Positions 6,616 through 15,200 of a DNA stretch of 30,808 nt are shown here, one piece after another. How positions within the stretch are numbered: position 1 is the first letter of the stretch; each line of letters begins with the position of its first letter. This stretch comes from a virus. The position numbers and the translations under genes are program-made. Under the pieces are notes generated by a model. The model was given only the letters and a program-made list of their open reading frames with translations, did no database searches and was not told the DNA's origin. The stretch spans positions 27,441 through 58,248 of the IMG/VR virus record IMGVR_UViG_3300030430_002235. One strand, written 5' to 3'.

Positions 6616-6937
6616 CTATTATTTGTACATTTAAATCTACAGCACCAGACACACTTTTTAGTACTAAAGGACTACCTGCTACAATTCTATCTTCAATACA
6701 TAAAGAGGCTCCTTTTGGAATTTCTACATCTCTAATATAATAAAACTCTATAGCTCTATCTTCATCTACATTATATAAACTTACCGTGCTAGTAGCTGAT
6801 GCATTTGTATTAGCAATAACTACTTTAAAATTATAACTTCGTTTAGGGCTTACTATATAGTCCGAAGGAGATATTATATCTTGTTCTCCAGTAGAAGCTA
6901 TACTAAATTGTTTGTATTCTATATTTTTATTTATCAT
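6608..6937 (-). CDS. Small beta-rich virion-type protein (109 aa)
   Basis: This protein looks like a compact beta-sandwich: alternating hydrophobic strands (YNFKVVIANTNASATSTVSL, then REYYIRDVEIPKGASL-like pattern in the second half, ending LNVQIIDD). The 'IPKGASL.LED' turn is a pattern I associate with small structural or fibre-accessory proteins of marine phages. It starts on an ATGA overlap with the fibre-like gene upstream, which supports a shared function at the virion surface, for example a fibre cap, chaperone or decoration protein. No catalytic residues are visible. The function is inferred from composition and position. Confidence 0.55.
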   Translation of the reverse strand: MINKNIEYKQFSIASTGEQDIISPSDYIVSPKRSYNFKVVIANTNASATSTVSLYNVDEDRAIEFYYIRDVEIPKGASLCIEDRIVAGSPLVLKSVSGAVDLNVQIIDD

Positions 6938-7689
6938 GCTATGTATCCAAATACGGTTATGTTAAATCTCATTTGTGGTCTTCCATTAGTGCATGCTACT
7001 CCAACATATAACATTTCTCCTTTACTTACAGAACCTATATCTGTTATAGGGCCTACGTCTTGAAAAGATGCTTGAGTTATATTTGTCACAGTAGCTTCAC
7101 TACCTAAATAAGTTACACTAGTAGTGCTTGTTAAATTACTAGCTGTTTTAAAAGCTCTAGTTACTATATTTTTATTAGCATCATTAACTCTTACATTAAC
7201 ATATACTTCTACTTTAGCTAAGTCAACAGGAATTAACCAACCACAATTTAATTGGTTTTTTGTTATAGTACCACTAGTTCTTGCTACACTAACTGTTTCC
7301 CAGTTAAAATGATAGTTACCATATAAACTATTACCTATATGTAATTTATCTTGAACAGATGTGCCTACATATCCATTCGTAGACCACGATATAAAGTTAG
7401 TTCCAGAGCTACCATTAGTTGTTATCTCTCTACCTTCAATAGTTACTTTACCAGCAGCAGACCTAGTTAATGTTGTATCTGAAGCATGACCAAGCTCTAT
7501 ATTACCACTTACTTCTAGATTACCTGTTACTGTACCAGAGCTTACAGTTTCTTTAACTATTTTATTGTTAGCATCTAATCCAAGAAACTTATCATCAACA
7601 ACAGTTCCGTCTGCTATATTTTCTAAATAAACATCGGAGCGAAACCTTGCTATTAAATCTACTATATGTTGACCTATCCATTTAAGCAT
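6934..7689 (-). CDS. Tail fibre / adhesin-like structural protein
   Basis: The 251-residue protein begins MLKWIGQHIVDLIARFRSDV, an N-terminal anchor pattern I recall from fibre-like proteins of many marine phages. It continues with fibre-type repeats (GNLEVSGNIELGHASDTTL, AAGKVTIEG), rich in Gly, Thr, Ser and Asn, and a beta-rich C-terminal domain (about 125-251) that could be the receptor-binding head. It probably forms a trimeric surface fibre or spike. It overlaps the DUF5675 gene by 8 bases and the small beta protein downstream by 4. Evidence is composition plus the N-terminal motif; the receptor is unknown. Confidence 0.65.
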   Translation of the reverse strand: MLKWIGQHIVDLIARFRSDVYLENIADGTVVDDKFLGLDANNKIVKETVSSGTVTGNLEVSGNIELGHASDTTLTRSAAGKVTIEGREITTNGSSGTNFISWSTNGYVGTSVQDKLHIGNSLYGNYHFNWETVSVARTSGTITKNQLNCGWLIPVDLAKVEVYVNVRVNDANKNIVTRAFKTASNLTSTTSVTYLGSEATVTNITQASFQDVGPITDIGSVSKGEMLYVGVACTNGRPQMRFNITVFGYIA

Positions 7690-8149
7690 AATCTATATAA
7701 GTTATAGTAACTTCTTCACCTTTTTGTAAAGCTCTAGCAATAGGAGGATAAATCCTTTTATAAGAGGCCGTAGAACGACCAATGAATCCGTCTTCTTCGA
7801 CCACGTTATTATGTTGGGTATCCCCCACCAAGAGACAACCAGCGGTATGCTCGTCTGTGTTTCCGCAATGTATAAGCACATACTTAAAATTAGGAACGTC
7901 AATAATGTGTAGCATTCCTTTGTGTATATCGTAAAACCTTTTAGAGTACTTAGCGTGAAAGCCACCCTCAGTCCTAAAGCGTATCTTATAAGTGCCACAA
8001 GGTATACGAGTTTCACTATAAACCTTTGTGTCTCTATACTCATCTTCGAGAGTGTAACATAAAAAATGTTTCTCCCCATCAATCACTTGGTATAAAGCTC
8101 CACTAGTAGAATCTCTACCAGAGCTAAACCTTAAAACTTCTAATTGCAT
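7682..8149 (-). CDS. DUF5675 family protein, possible cell-wall-active enzyme
   Basis: The 155-residue protein matches the DUF5675 pattern: an N-terminal LEVLRFSSG strand, CYTLEDEYRD, RIPCGTYKIRFR, and the core VLIHCGNTDEHTAGCLLVGD with H94, G96, N97, T102, G104 and C105. The H-x-G-N...T-x-G-C arrangement recalls the His-Cys dyad of L,D-transpeptidase (YkuD) enzymes. It lies beside small membrane proteins in the late block, so a peptidoglycan-active role in lysis is plausible; this is inference, since the family activity is not established to my knowledge. Start and stop overlap both neighbours by 1 and 8 bases. Confidence 0.75.
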   Translation of the reverse strand: MQLEVLRFSSGRDSTSGALYQVIDGEKHFLCYTLEDEYRDTKVYSETRIPCGTYKIRFRTEGGFHAKYSKRFYDIHKGMLHIIDVPNFKYVLIHCGNTDEHTAGCLLVGDTQHNNVVEEDGFIGRSTASYKRIYPPIARALQKGEEVTITYIDYA

Positions 8150-8619
8150 TATTCAGTTACTGCAAATATTGTACAAGATACGTCAGTAGAGCCACCTCTT
8201 TTAATCATAACACCTTCTACGCCACCACTTGCTGTAGCAATTTTAGATGAACCTAAGGTTACACTAGCACTAGCTGTTTCAAACTCTACGCCATTAGTAG
8301 CATCTGTAAAAAAGTAATGACTAGTTCCTGGAAATAAAACATGGTTAACTGCAAAGTTACCTGTAGCATCCATATACTGTACTATTACCTCTTCTGTTGA
8401 ACTATTATTTGTTATTCTAAAATACAGTAAAGATGCTTCTGCTACCTGACCTAATCCTGCAGCAGCTCCTACGCGGAACACTTCAGTCATAGCAGATGGA
8501 GCAGTTACATTTTGTTTGAATACAGCATTAGCTCCTGTAATAGTTTTATCTAATGAGAAGGAGTGAGTATCCGAGCCTACTGTTAAAGACTCTGTTAATG
8601 TTACTGTTAAATTTGCCAT
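8149..8619 (-). CDS. Beta-rich virion-type protein (156 aa)
   Basis: I do not recognise a named family. The protein is almost free of lysine in its core and is rich in Thr, Ser, Ala and Val, with alternating strands (LTVTLTESLTVGSDTHSFSL, ASLLYFRITNNSSTEEVIVQ, GSKIATASGGVEGVMIKRGG), typical of small phage surface or tail proteins. Acidic and hydroxylated composition fits an extracellular, SDS-stable beta structure. It begins 11 bases after the holin-like gene, and the ATG is preceded by an A-run rather than a Shine-Dalgarno sequence. Its stop overlaps the DUF5675 start as TAATG. A decoration, fibre or baseplate-like role is likely. Confidence 0.55.
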   Translation of the reverse strand: MANLTVTLTESLTVGSDTHSFSLDKTITGANAVFKQNVTAPSAMTEVFRVGAAAGLGQVAEASLLYFRITNNSSTEEVIVQYMDATGNFAVNHVLFPGTSHYFFTDATNGVEFETASASVTLGSSKIATASGGVEGVMIKRGGSTDVSCTIFAVTE

Positions 8620-8630
8620 TTTTTAATTAT

Positions 8631-8858
8631 TTATTTTTTTAATACTTTTTCTAATCCTGATATACCAAATGCTCCCAGAACTACAATTAAAAACGAGTTA
8701 TATATAAACTCATTAATTACTAAATCTTTACCGAACCAACCTGATATAACATCAGCCAATATAACAAATATCATAATAACAAATGCACAAAAACCTACAA
8801 TAGCTTTTTCATTCCATTCATTATCATCTTTAAATATTTCAAAAAATTTAGTAAACAT
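8631..8858 (-). CDS. Holin-like two-TM membrane protein (75 aa)
   Basis: Two hydrophobic helices are visible, AIVGFCAFVIMIFVILADVI (about 19-38) and FIYNSFLIVVLGAFGISGL (about 51-69), separated by a short loop with charges, with a charged N-terminus (FKDDNEWNEK) and a basic C-terminal tail (EKVLKK). Length and topology match class II holins, which form membrane lesions and time lysis. It sits with two other small membrane proteins and the DUF5675 protein, a plausible lysis cluster. It overlaps the gene upstream by 11 bases. Holin function is inferred from topology, as holins share little sequence. Confidence 0.65.
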   Translation of the reverse strand: MFTKFFEIFKDDNEWNEKAIVGFCAFVIMIFVILADVISGWFGKDLVINEFIYNSFLIVVLGAFGISGLEKVLKK

Positions 8859-9081
8859 CTTTTAGTTTTTTTAACTCACTACACTTTTCATACTCTTCAT
8901 AATAAATATAGTGGTCTATTAAATCATCAATTATATTTTTTTCATTATCAACATCCCCTGGTACGTGTGCTAAATAAACTTTATATGGATGTTTAACAAA
9001 CAATTCTTCTAAAGTAATCTGACCTGTAAGAACTAAATAAGAATTTTCTAAACCTATCTCTGCATTATTTTTAAAATTCAT
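8848..9081 (-). CDS. Hypothetical acidic protein (77 aa)
   Basis: I do not recognise a family. The protein is acidic and tyrosine-rich, with a C-terminal helical stretch (DDLIDHYIYYEEYEKCSELK) that resembles short conserved helices seen in small Bacteroidota phage proteins, but the meaning of that motif is unknown. It contains no transmembrane helix although it lies between two membrane protein genes, so a cytoplasmic partner such as an antiholin or timing factor is conceivable. It overlaps neighbours by 4 bases (ATGA, upstream) and 11 bases (downstream). Confidence 0.6.
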   Translation of the reverse strand: MNFKNNAEIGLENSYLVLTGQITLEELFVKHPYKVYLAHVPGDVDNEKNIIDDLIDHYIYYEEYEKCSELKKLKDVY

Positions 9082-9290
9082 TTCTCTTGTTGTTTGATAA
9101 ACTCTAATATAATATCTATTTTATTTTTTATGTATTGCATATCCTTTGCATTATTTTCGTGATATTTGCTAAACTGCCCTTTCACCTCATAAATCGAAAA
9201 CACAAAAAATTTGTAAAGAGCATAACAACTACCTAGCAATAATACTAATGTTATACCATATGTTTCTACTAATTTTAAAATATCTTCCAT
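9078..9290 (-). CDS. Single-TM small membrane protein, BhlA-like holin candidate
   Basis: The 70-residue protein has one transmembrane helix near its N-terminus (YGITLVLLLGSCYALYKFFVF, about 10-30) followed by a charged helical tail (MQYIKNKIDIILEFIKQQEK). This N-terminal-helix plus charged-coil plan is that of BhlA/UviB-type holin-like proteins. It is preceded by a 14-base A/T gap and coupled downstream through an ATGA overlap. Several holin-like genes in a row are common in phages, and which one controls lysis cannot be decided from sequence. Confidence 0.6.
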   Translation of the reverse strand: MEDILKLVETYGITLVLLLGSCYALYKFFVFSIYEVKGQFSKYHENNAKDMQYIKNKIDIILEFIKQQEK

Positions 9291-9304
9291 AGTTTTATAT
9301 TTAA

Positions 9305-9550
9305 TTATTTACCAAAAAAATAAGTAGCTAATGCAGTTAATACAATAATATACAAAGACCATATAGCACGGCTTATAATTTTTCTAGCCGCAGTATTTTG
9401 ATTAACACGAGAAACTACACCAGTATCAGGGTCTAACAGCTTCTTAGTTAAGTTATCTAGCTTCTTATCCATATTATCTAACTTATCCTCCATAGAGTCC
9501 ATTCTTTGTTTCATAAGTGCTATTTCTTGTGCTGTAGATACTCGTGCCAT
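9305..9550 (-). CDS. Coiled-coil protein with C-terminal TM helix (XhlA-like)
   Basis: The first 45 residues form a regular coiled coil with heptad spacing (MKQRMDSMEDKLDNMDKKLD repeats), followed by a linker and a C-terminal transmembrane helix (AIWSLYIIVLTALATYFFG, about 62-80). The plan matches XhlA-type haemolysin/holin-accessory proteins and small phage tail-anchored coils. It lies in the cluster of small membrane proteins, five bases from the gene upstream. It may oligomerise through the coil and assist membrane lesion formation. The function is inferred from architecture. Confidence 0.6.
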   Translation of the reverse strand: MARVSTAQEIALMKQRMDSMEDKLDNMDKKLDNLTKKLLDPDTGVVSRVNQNTAARKIISRAIWSLYIIVLTALATYFFGK

Positions 9551-9555
9551 TATAA

Positions 9556-10092
9556 CTACACGTTTAGTGTTATTGTTTGTTTTCTACCGCCAAACCCTGC
9601 TGAATATACTATGACATTATATGTTCCGCTTCTAGGTATTATAGTTTGTATTGAATTAGCAGTAATGTTTGATGGTCTAAATATTTTCCAACTTCCTGTG
9701 TCAAATAAAAATTTTGTTTTTTCAGTTCCTGTAGGAGATGCAGCAGTCCAAGTTACGGTATCTCCTTCTCTAAACTTTTTTAGATTTGCTTGTAAGACTA
9801 TTGTTCCCGTTCTAGTGTATGACACTTTGCCGTCTACATGTTTAGAAAAAACTTTTTCATTTTTTAAATAAGTTATCTCAGCATCTTCTTGTGCTAACAC
9901 TTTATTTTTTTCAGATGTAGTTAGTGAATTTTTTTGTGTTGAACCATCAATGACACACATATATATATCGTTTGCGGCATCTAGTTCTGTAGGAAAATCT
10001 ATACTTTCTCCACTTAAACCTAATGCTGTATTAACTCTATTTATTGCAGCTTGACATTCTGCTTGTGTTCCTTTAAATAATTCTCTTGCCAT
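9556..10092 (-). CDS. Virion-type protein with C-terminal Ig-like beta domain (178 aa)
   Basis: The N-terminal half is helical and polar (LFKGTQAECQAAINRVNTAL; SEKNKVLAQEDAEITYLKNE). The C-terminal half (about 95-178) looks like an immunoglobulin-type beta-sandwich: a GTIVLQANLKKF strand, FREGDTVTWTA, and a final SGTYNVIVYSAGFGGRKQTI hairpin, resembling bacterial Ig-like domains. Such domains on phage structural proteins help weak binding to cell-surface glycans. It overlaps the lectin-like gene upstream by one base (TAATG), so both probably serve the virion surface. No named family is recognised. Confidence 0.6.
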   Translation of the reverse strand: MARELFKGTQAECQAAINRVNTALGLSGESIDFPTELDAANDIYMCVIDGSTQKNSLTTSEKNKVLAQEDAEITYLKNEKVFSKHVDGKVSYTRTGTIVLQANLKKFREGDTVTWTAASPTGTEKTKFLFDTGSWKIFRPSNITANSIQTIIPRSGTYNVIVYSAGFGGRKQTITLNV

Positions 10093-10853
10093 TATATTCC
10101 TACTCTTGTTTTTATATCATCTATTACCGTATCAAAATCAGAATCAGAAAGAGATGAATTATAAATTGCTACTTCTGCTATACTAACATTACTTCCTCCA
10201 GCAGCTTTAGTTCCTAATGTATTTAAATCTACTGTAGCAGTTGTATTAGATTTTGTTGCAGTAGTTATTACATTCGACCTACTATTTCTCATAAAGGTTA
10301 TTGATGTACCAGTTCTTCTAATTGCAAAAACAAAAAGTTGATTGTTTACATGAACGTGTGTTTGTTCTGTACTATCTGCTAAAGAAAGATTTTGGTCAGA
10401 ACCATTTCCATTAAAAGCATAATAACTATTGTCTCCTGGTATAAAAGCAAGATTACCTACAGTAAAACTATCAAGTGTAGTTGACCCTACAACTATAGGA
10501 TTTACTTTAGTAGTTGATGTATTGTAAGGTATTCTTACTGCTAAAAATGCTGTAAACTCATTTGAATTTGGAAAATCAGTATTTGTACCATATGAGCTAC
10601 CTAGTTCTAAATACCTATCAGTAGCAAATCCAATCGTACTATCACTTCCATTTACAACAGGTCTTTTGTTAGTAGCAGTAATATTACCCATATGTCTATT
10701 ATTACCACTACTATCATTCCACAAACTTACAACTGAACTACTACTAGTTACCCCTTCATTATACTTATACCAAGCAGTTAAGCCTGATATATCAGTAAGG
10801 CTAAATGCTGTAGCAGGTGTGCTGTTATATAAGGAAACATTAGCTCCAATCAT
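10092..10853 (-). CDS. LamG/concanavalin-like adhesin (253 aa)
   Basis: The protein contains the typical LamG-like start LTAWYKYNEGVTSSSSVVSL, then WNDSSGNNRHMGN, an R-Y-L-E-L-G segment and FTAFLAVRIP, which together indicate a concanavalin A-like jelly roll of about 200 residues. Such domains bind glycans and are common on phage tail fibres and secreted Bacteroidota proteins. The composition (high Ser, Thr, Asn, low Lys) fits an extracellular virion part. The ATG overlaps the upstream stop by one base. It could be a receptor-binding or head-decorating adhesin; the ligand is not deducible. Confidence 0.7.
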   Translation of the reverse strand: MIGANVSLYNSTPATAFSLTDISGLTAWYKYNEGVTSSSSVVSLWNDSSGNNRHMGNITATNKRPVVNGSDSTIGFATDRYLELGSSYGTNTDFPNSNEFTAFLAVRIPYNTSTTKVNPIVVGSTTLDSFTVGNLAFIPGDNSYYAFNGNGSDQNLSLADSTEQTHVHVNNQLFVFAIRRTGTSITFMRNSRSNVITTATKSNTTATVDLNTLGTKAAGGSNVSIAEVAIYNSSLSDSDFDTVIDDIKTRVGI

Positions 10854-11092
10854 TACTTGCAGGTAAATATATTAGTAGCTGTAGTAGATGTACTATGTAC
10901 TCTCTTAACATATATAGGATGAACAATACCCTGTACCATATTTTTTAATATTACAGTATCGCCATCTAATAAATCAACCTTTACATCACCTGCTACTCCT
11001 ACATATAACAATCCAGGTTTACAATCTACTGTATCGCTTGGTGTTACTGCTGTAGATTTAGTTACATATGATGCCGTTTTATCTAGTGCCAT
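10853..11092 (-). CDS. Small beta-rich virion-type protein (79 aa)
   Basis: I do not recognise a family. The protein has short strands (LLYVGVAGDVKVDLLDGDTV, IVHPIYVKRVHST) and ends ATNIFTCK, with composition and size like small phage head or tail accessory proteins; the pattern 'y.GtaGdvkV...dGd.v....v..G.h.p...krV..tGT.a..i' is shared by many small phage spike-base or head-fibre proteins. It is followed by the lectin-like gene with a one-base overlap, suggesting the two are made together. The structural role is inferred. Confidence 0.55.
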   Translation of the reverse strand: MALDKTASYVTKSTAVTPSDTVDCKPGLLYVGVAGDVKVDLLDGDTVILKNMVQGIVHPIYVKRVHSTSTTATNIFTCK

Positions 11093-11095
11093 AAT

Positions 11096-11596
11096 TTATA
11101 TTTTAAATGTATTACAATCTTTAATTAATTCTTTTAAGTACTCTCTTATAATAGTTGTACCTTGGTCTGAGTTAGAAACATAATCATACTCAGCTACTGT
11201 TGTTAGTGTACAACCAGTAGAGTTACCATAAACTTCTAGGCCTGTAGTAGATGCAGTTCTATCTACCATGCCTGTAAAAAAATATTCTCTTATTAAGCTA
11301 AGAATATATATTTTTTTTAATAATTTTTTATTTCTTTTTTTATTGCCTAGCTCATACTTTAATAACTTAGATAGTTTAACTATCTCACATGTTATAACAG
11401 CATCTCCTATTCTAGATACATTAGTTAAATCTGAGGGCGTATCTAAACTAGGAAATGCATACGAGCTAATAGTATTAGTATCATAATAATTATTAGCACC
11501 TTGATTAGATAGTGTAGTAGCGCAACCCGCTTGTTCTGTAGCTAAAGGGTCTGCGTATTCTCCGACAGCAAATGTTGTGCTTATAGTATGTGCCAT
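11096..11596 (-). CDS. Hypothetical virion-associated protein (166 aa)
   Basis: I do not recognise this protein. ATG 11596 is chosen because it forms a TAATG overlap with the upstream stop; an in-frame codon four residues earlier is possible. It has Ser/Thr/Asn-rich outer segments around a basic helical core (LSKLLKYELGNKKRNKKLLK, then KIYILSLIREYFFTG), a mixture that suggests a small domain binding another virion protein. Cysteines occur at several positions. It lies between the Cys-rich gene and the small beta protein, all on one probable transcript from the candidate promoter at 12223-12250. Confidence 0.55.
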   Translation of the reverse strand: MAHTISTTFAVGEYADPLATEQAGCATTLSNQGANNYYDTNTISSYAFPSLDTPSDLTNVSRIGDAVITCEIVKLSKLLKYELGNKKRNKKLLKKIYILSLIREYFFTGMVDRTASTTGLEVYGNSTGCTLTTVAEYDYVSNSDQGTTIIREYLKELIKDCNTFKI

Positions 11597-12204
11597 TAGT
11601 CGCAACAATTTTTAGAGGTTACTGATGCATCTACAGCTTTTTCAAACAATTCTCCTGCACAAGCATAATGTTCTTCGCTACCATTAACTAAAGATGCTGT
11701 AGCATAAGCTGCTTCTAAATAACTTTTAGCAGCTTGTATTTGACAAAATATTTCATCTTTACTACTGCTATTACAATCATCACAATTATTAGCTAAATCA
11801 ATTAGCAATGATTTTATTTTACATCTTAAATCACCTTGAACTACAAACCCTACTTTAAAATGATAATCCTGTGCAGTTCCACTTTCAGTTGCAGATATAT
11901 CTACATCTAACATATATACACCATCAGGCATAGTGCTAGTAAAATCAAAAACATTTGCCCCAAGAGTAACACTAGCAGGGCTATTTGTAGGAAAAGCACT
12001 AGTAATAGCACTCAATGCAGCTAATTCTTTAACATCAGCAAATGAACTACCATCGTATTTTTTTACTAAAAATTTATTTATAGTCACACTACTAGGACTA
12101 GTAGCCCAACCACCCACTCTACTTGAACTAGAGTTAGTATTATCTTTAAAGACTAAACCAGTTTCGTTAGTATTTACTGTAACTGTGAATAAAAGACTTG
12201 CCAT
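11596..12204 (-). CDS. Two-domain protein: beta domain plus Cys-rich helical tail (202 aa)
   Basis: The N-terminal two thirds are beta-rich (LLFTVTVNTNETGLVF, GVYMLDVDISATES, YHFKVGFVVQGDL). After residue 130 the protein becomes helical and carries seven cysteines: one in DLRCKI, a pair in NNCDDCNS, one in IFCQIQ, one in HYACAGELF and two in the final KNCCD. The arrangement could bind a metal or form disulphides. The helical part (KSYLEAAYATASLVNGSEEH) may pack against other tail proteins. The gene is the first after the 33-base gap holding a Bacteroidota-type promoter element. No family is recognised; a tail or adhesion role is likely from context. Confidence 0.6.
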   Translation of the reverse strand: MASLLFTVTVNTNETGLVFKDNTNSSSSRVGGWATSPSSVTINKFLVKKYDGSSFADVKELAALSAITSAFPTNSPASVTLGANVFDFTSTMPDGVYMLDVDISATESGTAQDYHFKVGFVVQGDLRCKIKSLLIDLANNCDDCNSSSKDEIFCQIQAAKSYLEAAYATASLVNGSEEHYACAGELFEKAVDASVTSKNCCD

Positions 12205-12222
12205 ATTAATAACTTTATTTTA

Positions 12223-12250
12223 CAAATATAATTTAATTTACTTAAACAAA
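12223..12250 (-). promoter_or_regulatory. Candidate Bacteroidota-type promoter for the distal late genes
   Basis: Read on the minus strand, the gap before the gene starting at 12204 contains TATATTTG (12223-12230), an exact match to the Bacteroidota -7 consensus TAnnTTTG. A TTTG (12247-12250) lies 16 bases upstream, in the position of the -33 element though slightly closer than usual. Transcription would begin about 12 bases before the ATG at 12204. The rest of the gap is A/T only. It would let the small late genes be expressed independently of the 16 kb upstream. AT-rich sequence makes chance matches possible. Confidence 0.4.
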
Positions 12251-15200
12251 ACTTCTTGAACATCAAAATCTTGCTGAGACATTAGCTGTCTACTAATTTT
12301 ATTGAATGGTAATAACCTAACTAAAGGTGTAGTACCCTTCCATTCTCCCCTATCTGCATACCTACCTTTTCTTTTCATTTTAGCAAACCCAAATTCTTTC
12401 TGTGATACAGGCACACTATATCTAGCAAGTAACATTGCATTTTCAAATGTTTGTAATGAAGGTGGTAGCATAAAATATGTAAACTTAGGAGTATCAAATA
12501 TTAACAAAGCATCACTTACAGTTCTAGAAACAAAGTGATATAATGGGTCTTCATCATCTTGACCTGCAGCTTTTAAAGAAAATAATATAGCAGTTAATAT
12601 CATTGTCATACCTAGTCCTCGTAGAGCAGCATACGCAGCCTCTCGTTTATATTGAGGCATATTGCGTAGCTGTTCTATAGCCTCTTGTGTAGTTATCTGA
12701 TTATTTAAAACTTGTCTAGCAAATTTTGTAGCTTCTCTAGCATACTCAACTCCAGCTACATAACTACCTATTTCTCTTTCACCATATTTATTTATTTGGT
12801 CTCTACCAAATCTATCCATTATGTATGTAGGCAACCATCTTTTGTGTTGCATAAATGCACGACCTAAAGAATACATTTGTATTAACCTTTGGTCTGTAGG
12901 AGAGTAACCTCTACCATGTACCTTTCTTACTCTATCTTCTATCTGAGATTGTCTTGTTGGTGTAATGCCAGGCATATTTTCTAAAAGATTACCATTTACA
13001 TCATATGAGTTCCACTCTTCTTCTGTAAGCTCTCCTAAAAATGCTGCACCCTGTATCCAATTTTCAGAACCTTGCATTACCATAAATAAAATATCATCTA
13101 TAGATTTACCTGCAAAGTTTAATGTGCCTGGGGTAGAAGGAACTAAATCATATAAACTATGAGTCATAAAAGCTGTCTTCTTTAATATAGCCATAGACTT
13201 TCTAAACGCTGTTTGTGTACCCTCAAAATCTCCTTTTAACATTCTATCTATACCCCAGAATCTAGCTTCACCTTTAGCAAACTTTCCAACACCTCTCTTT
13301 CTTATTTCATTGTACTTACCTACAGCCACGTTAAATATACCAGCAGGTATGTTAAGTGCAAGTGTAATATACATTGTGTATTTAACAAATCCATCAACTA
13401 CAGGGTCAACGCCTTTAGCAACGTCTTGTTTCTTTTGTAGTAACTGTCCCTCTTTATAAAGTTTAGTAAGATACATAACAATATTTTTGTTGCCTTCATT
13501 TTCATTGATACGAATTAAACCATCTACTAATGGCATAAACTCTATCATACCTCCAAACTTACCACCAACTTCTTTAGTTCCAAATGTATAGTATGTAGAT
13601 TTTACATGTTCTAATAAAGCTCTATGTATATTTTTAGTACCAAATGCTTTAGCTTTTACAGAACGACTATTACTATATCTGTAGAACATATCTCCACCCT
13701 GCATAGCATCAGTGTTAGTATTACGTAAATTAAAATATCTGTTAGTAAATTTACCATCTTCAGACATATGCATACCTCTACGCAAACCTTCCTGAGCTAA
13801 CTTCTCTAGTCTTTTATATTCTCTTATAGACTCTATATCTTTCAACACAGAATTATTTACATTACCATAACCATATAGTTTTTGGAATTCTTCAAACGGC
13901 AATAGTACTCTTTCTCCTGTTTCAGGATTTGTACCTAAAACTTCTACTACACCTATATCGTTTATTCCTCTATTAGTTAACATAAACAAACCAAATAAAC
14001 CTCTAGACTGTAATGCTTCAAAAGGACTCATCTTAATATTAGGAATATAATTATCACGCATTTCAGCATTAGATATTTTTCTAGTAGATTCAGTAGTTTC
14101 TTTATACATATTCCAATAATCTCTTTCTTCTTTAGTTAGATTTAATTGATTTATTCCCTGTATAATAGAACCATTTTTATCTCTATAATAAACTATACTA
14201 TCACCATCTTTTCTTTTAATATTATCAAGTGGTCTTAATGCAATACCATCTGGAGATTCATAATATATATTTCCATAATAGTGCTCATAAAACTCATTAG
14301 GTGCAAATTTTGCTCTAACCTTTTGTAAAATACTAAATGATTTGTTTTTAGATTCTACAAGTTTTTGATGAACAGTATTTATTTCTTTTACCTTTTCATT
14401 TAATTCAGATATATATCTTTTATATTCCTCATCAAATTTACGTTGCAAAAATTGTACACCTTCATTTCTGCTATCTATATTATTAGCCAACATATAAGCT
14501 TGTGCCACAGATATATCTCTAGCTCCAGGCTCAGTCTGTTCATAACCTTCTATCTTCTCTTGTATCATCTTATGTTGGTCGTTAGTCGCACGCTGTGCCA
14601 TTTCCTCAACAAGTCTATTATACAAATCTTCTGTAGCACGATAATCCATACCGCCTAATTGTAACACTTGAATATGGTCTCTTAACAACTCATCAGTAAA
14701 CTCTTCTCTTCTTTGATAGTAAGGTATACCTTCTTCATTAACTTCAGCAAACTTTTTTTCTATAGCATTCATTAATCTTTTTTGCTCTACATAATTATTG
14801 TAGTAAGGCGTATATCTATTTATTAATGATTCGTCATTTAATATTTCAGTAACATCTCTATCAAGTAACGCAGACTCTAACCAACCTCTAAATGATTTAA
14901 CATCTTCCGTATTATTTAAATTTTCTATATCTATAGTTTGTTCTGCAGTTAACGGGTCGCCTGGTATTATATCTTCTTCTTTTATTTTTTGTTGTACTTC
15001 TTTTATAGACTTAAGAGTTTCATTACCTACATTTCTTTTAAATCTACCTCTAGGTTTTCTTTCTTGTGTATTTGTTTGATTATAAGTTTCAAAAGATTCT
15101 TCTGTATATGTAGAAGGTTTTATAATATGCTGCTCATTAGTATTGTATTCTTTATAAAACTTATAATCTCCTAAAGTATCTTGAGCTATATTCTCTATAT

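Noticed and set aside
7702-8082. Second leftward 126-residue frame inside the DUF5675 gene
   Set aside because: It overlaps a gene with clear family motifs in another frame and has no recognisable features or junction with neighbours.
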